This document shows positions 6,454 to 7,351 of a DNA stretch of 7,351 nucleotides, one piece after another (the first letter of the stretch is position 1; each line of letters opens with the position of its first letter). Origin of the DNA: Polyangiaceae bacterium. GTDB taxonomy: Bacteria; Myxococcota; Polyangia; Polyangiales; Polyangiaceae. The notes under the pieces are model-generated. The model made no database searches, was not told where the DNA came from, and was given only the letters and a program-made list of their open reading frames with translations. Made by a program: the position numbers and the translations under genes. The stretch is from positions 1-7,351 of the forward strand of contig JAICTU010000459.1 of the NCBI GenBank assembly GCA_025936205.1. The letters run 5' to 3'.

Positions 6454-7351
6454 ATGAGCCTGCGGCACTTCGACGTGGTCGTGATCGGAAGGTCGCTGGG
6501 GTGCCTGAGTGCGGCGGCGCTGCTCGCTCGCCGGGACTTTCGGGTGCTGGTGCTGGGGCAGGGCGGGCTACCGCCCAGTTACAGCTGGCAGGGGCAGCCT
6601 CTGGCGCGGCGTACCTTCAGCCTGCTGTTTGGCGAGACGCCGGTCTGGCGGCGCATCCTGCAAGATCTGGCGCAGAGCCAGACCTTCCGCCGGCGCACGC
6701 GCCGCGTCGAGCCGAGCTTCAGCTTGCTGATGCCGCAGGCCCGCCTGCAGTGCTGGTCCGATCGCTCGGCGCTGGCGGCGGAGACGCGCCGCGAGTTCCC
6801 GGAGTTGCAGCCTGTGATCGACGAGATCGGGCTGGGAGTGGGGCTCGCGCACCGGGGCCTGGAGGCGATCCTGGAGCGCGACAGCGCGTGGCCGCCGGAG
6901 AGCTTGATCGAGCGCCTGCAAGCGCGGCGCTGGCTGCGCGGTCTGCCGTGGGTCGGCGACGATCTGCGCGTCCTGCTGGACAAGCTGCCCGCGGAGCATC
7001 CCTATCGGGAAGCGGCGTTCCTGCCGGCGGCCTTTGCTGGAGACTGGGCGCACCCGCCCGCCGAGCTGCCGGTGCTCTCGGCAGCTCGGCTCTTGCAAGC
7101 CTTCGTGCGGCACTCGCTGTCGTTCGAGGGCGGCGAGGGCGCGTTCGAGGACTTTCTCGTGCAGCGCATCCAGGCGCATGGCGGCGTGTGCCGGCTGGGA
7201 GAGCGAGCGGACGCGCTGACGCTGCGGCGAGGCCGCGTCTCGGGCGTCGTGATCGGCGGCGGCGAGCAGATCATCGGCACCGACTGCGTCGTCAGCGGCC
7301 TGGAGGGGAAGGCGCTGCTGGAGCTCGCGGGCGGGCGCGGCTCGGGCGGTC
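6454..7351 (+). CDS. FAD/NAD(P)-binding oxidoreductase-like protein, phytoene desaturase/amine oxidase fold (partial, 3' end missing)
   Basis: The visible part is 299 residues. It opens with a Rossmann beta-alpha-beta unit (FDVVVIGRSLGCLSAAALLA, then RRDFRVLVLG) as in CrtI-like desaturases and amine oxidases. A second family landmark lies near residues 225-280: a GGEGAFEDFLVQRIQAHGG helix, then a strand region with RVSGVVIGGGEQIIGTDCVVSG, which is the usual 'GG-x-G ... GG ... V-x-GV ... DGE-x-x-AD-x-VVS' layout. The binding motif is altered: the canonical GxGxxG reads G12-R-S-L-G16-C17, and the acidic residue expected at the end of the second strand is Gly (VLVLGQ). Cofactor binding is thus doubtful or different. 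The middle (FRRRTRRVEPSFSLLMP and on) matches no domain I can name. The ATG at 6454 follows GAGG with a tight 3-nt gap. Alternative GTG codons at 6475-6481 would cut into the first strand. Substrate and pathway are unknown. Confidence 0.8.
   Translation, partial: MSLRHFDVVVIGRSLGCLSAAALLARRDFRVLVLGQGGLPPSYSWQGQPLARRTFSLLFGETPVWRRILQDLAQSQTFRRRTRRVEPSFSLLMPQARLQCWSDRSALAAETRREFPELQPVIDEIGLGVGLAHRGLEAILERDSAWPPESLIERLQARRWLRGLPWVGDDLRVLLDKLPAEHPYREAAFLPAAFAGDWAHPPAELPVLSAARLLQAFVRHSLSFEGGEGAFEDFLVQRIQAHGGVCRLGERADALTLRRGRVSGVVIGGGEQIIGTDCVVSGLEGKALLELAGGRGSGG

Noticed and set aside
1..7351. Mobile element, defence system or CRISPR array
   Set aside because: I saw no transposase, integrase, terminal repeats, spacer-repeat pattern, nuclease or toxin-antitoxin pair. 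Composition is uniform across the window.

Overview
The window reads as chromosomal DNA of a high-GC bacterium. Very high G+C in third codon positions, a giant exported repeat protein, a Cys-type lipoprotein and a family of Rossmann-fold proteins that I associate with myxobacteria all point to Myxococcota, probably the Polyangia side. This placement is inference from style and composition, because no rRNA or other marker gene is present. I see no tRNA, rRNA, CRISPR array, insertion sequence or phage gene.

Layout from left to right. (1) Positions 1-3177 on the minus strand hold one open frame that runs off the left edge. It encodes an exported protein with a signal peptide, a Pro/Ala/Lys-rich linker, about 750 residues of TPR repeats and a HEAT-repeat tail. 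(2) A 136-bp divergent gap follows. (3) Positions 3314-5307 on the plus strand hold two genes overlapping by ATGA: N-carbamoylputrescine amidase (aguB) and agmatine deiminase (aguA). Together they turn agmatine into putrescine by way of N-carbamoylputrescine. (4) Positions 6309-5315 on the minus strand hold a translationally coupled pair: a zinc-ribbon protein with four membrane helices, then a small Cys-rich lipoprotein. The lipoprotein gene converges on aguA with only 7 bp between the stop codons. (5) A 144-bp divergent gap with inverted and direct repeats follows. (6) From 6454 to the right edge, plus strand, is the N-terminal 299 residues of a protein with the fold of FAD/NAD(P)-dependent phytoene desaturase or amine oxidase-like enzymes, but with a degraded dinucleotide-binding motif.

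Only the aguB-aguA pair has a firm pathway assignment. The other genes are recognisable by architecture but not by function. The most interesting points are the altered nucleotide-binding motif of the last gene, the Gly-to-Val change beside a catalytic Asp of the agmatine deiminase, and the TPR-HEAT architecture of the large exported protein. I find no strong evidence for a new defence or mobile system here.
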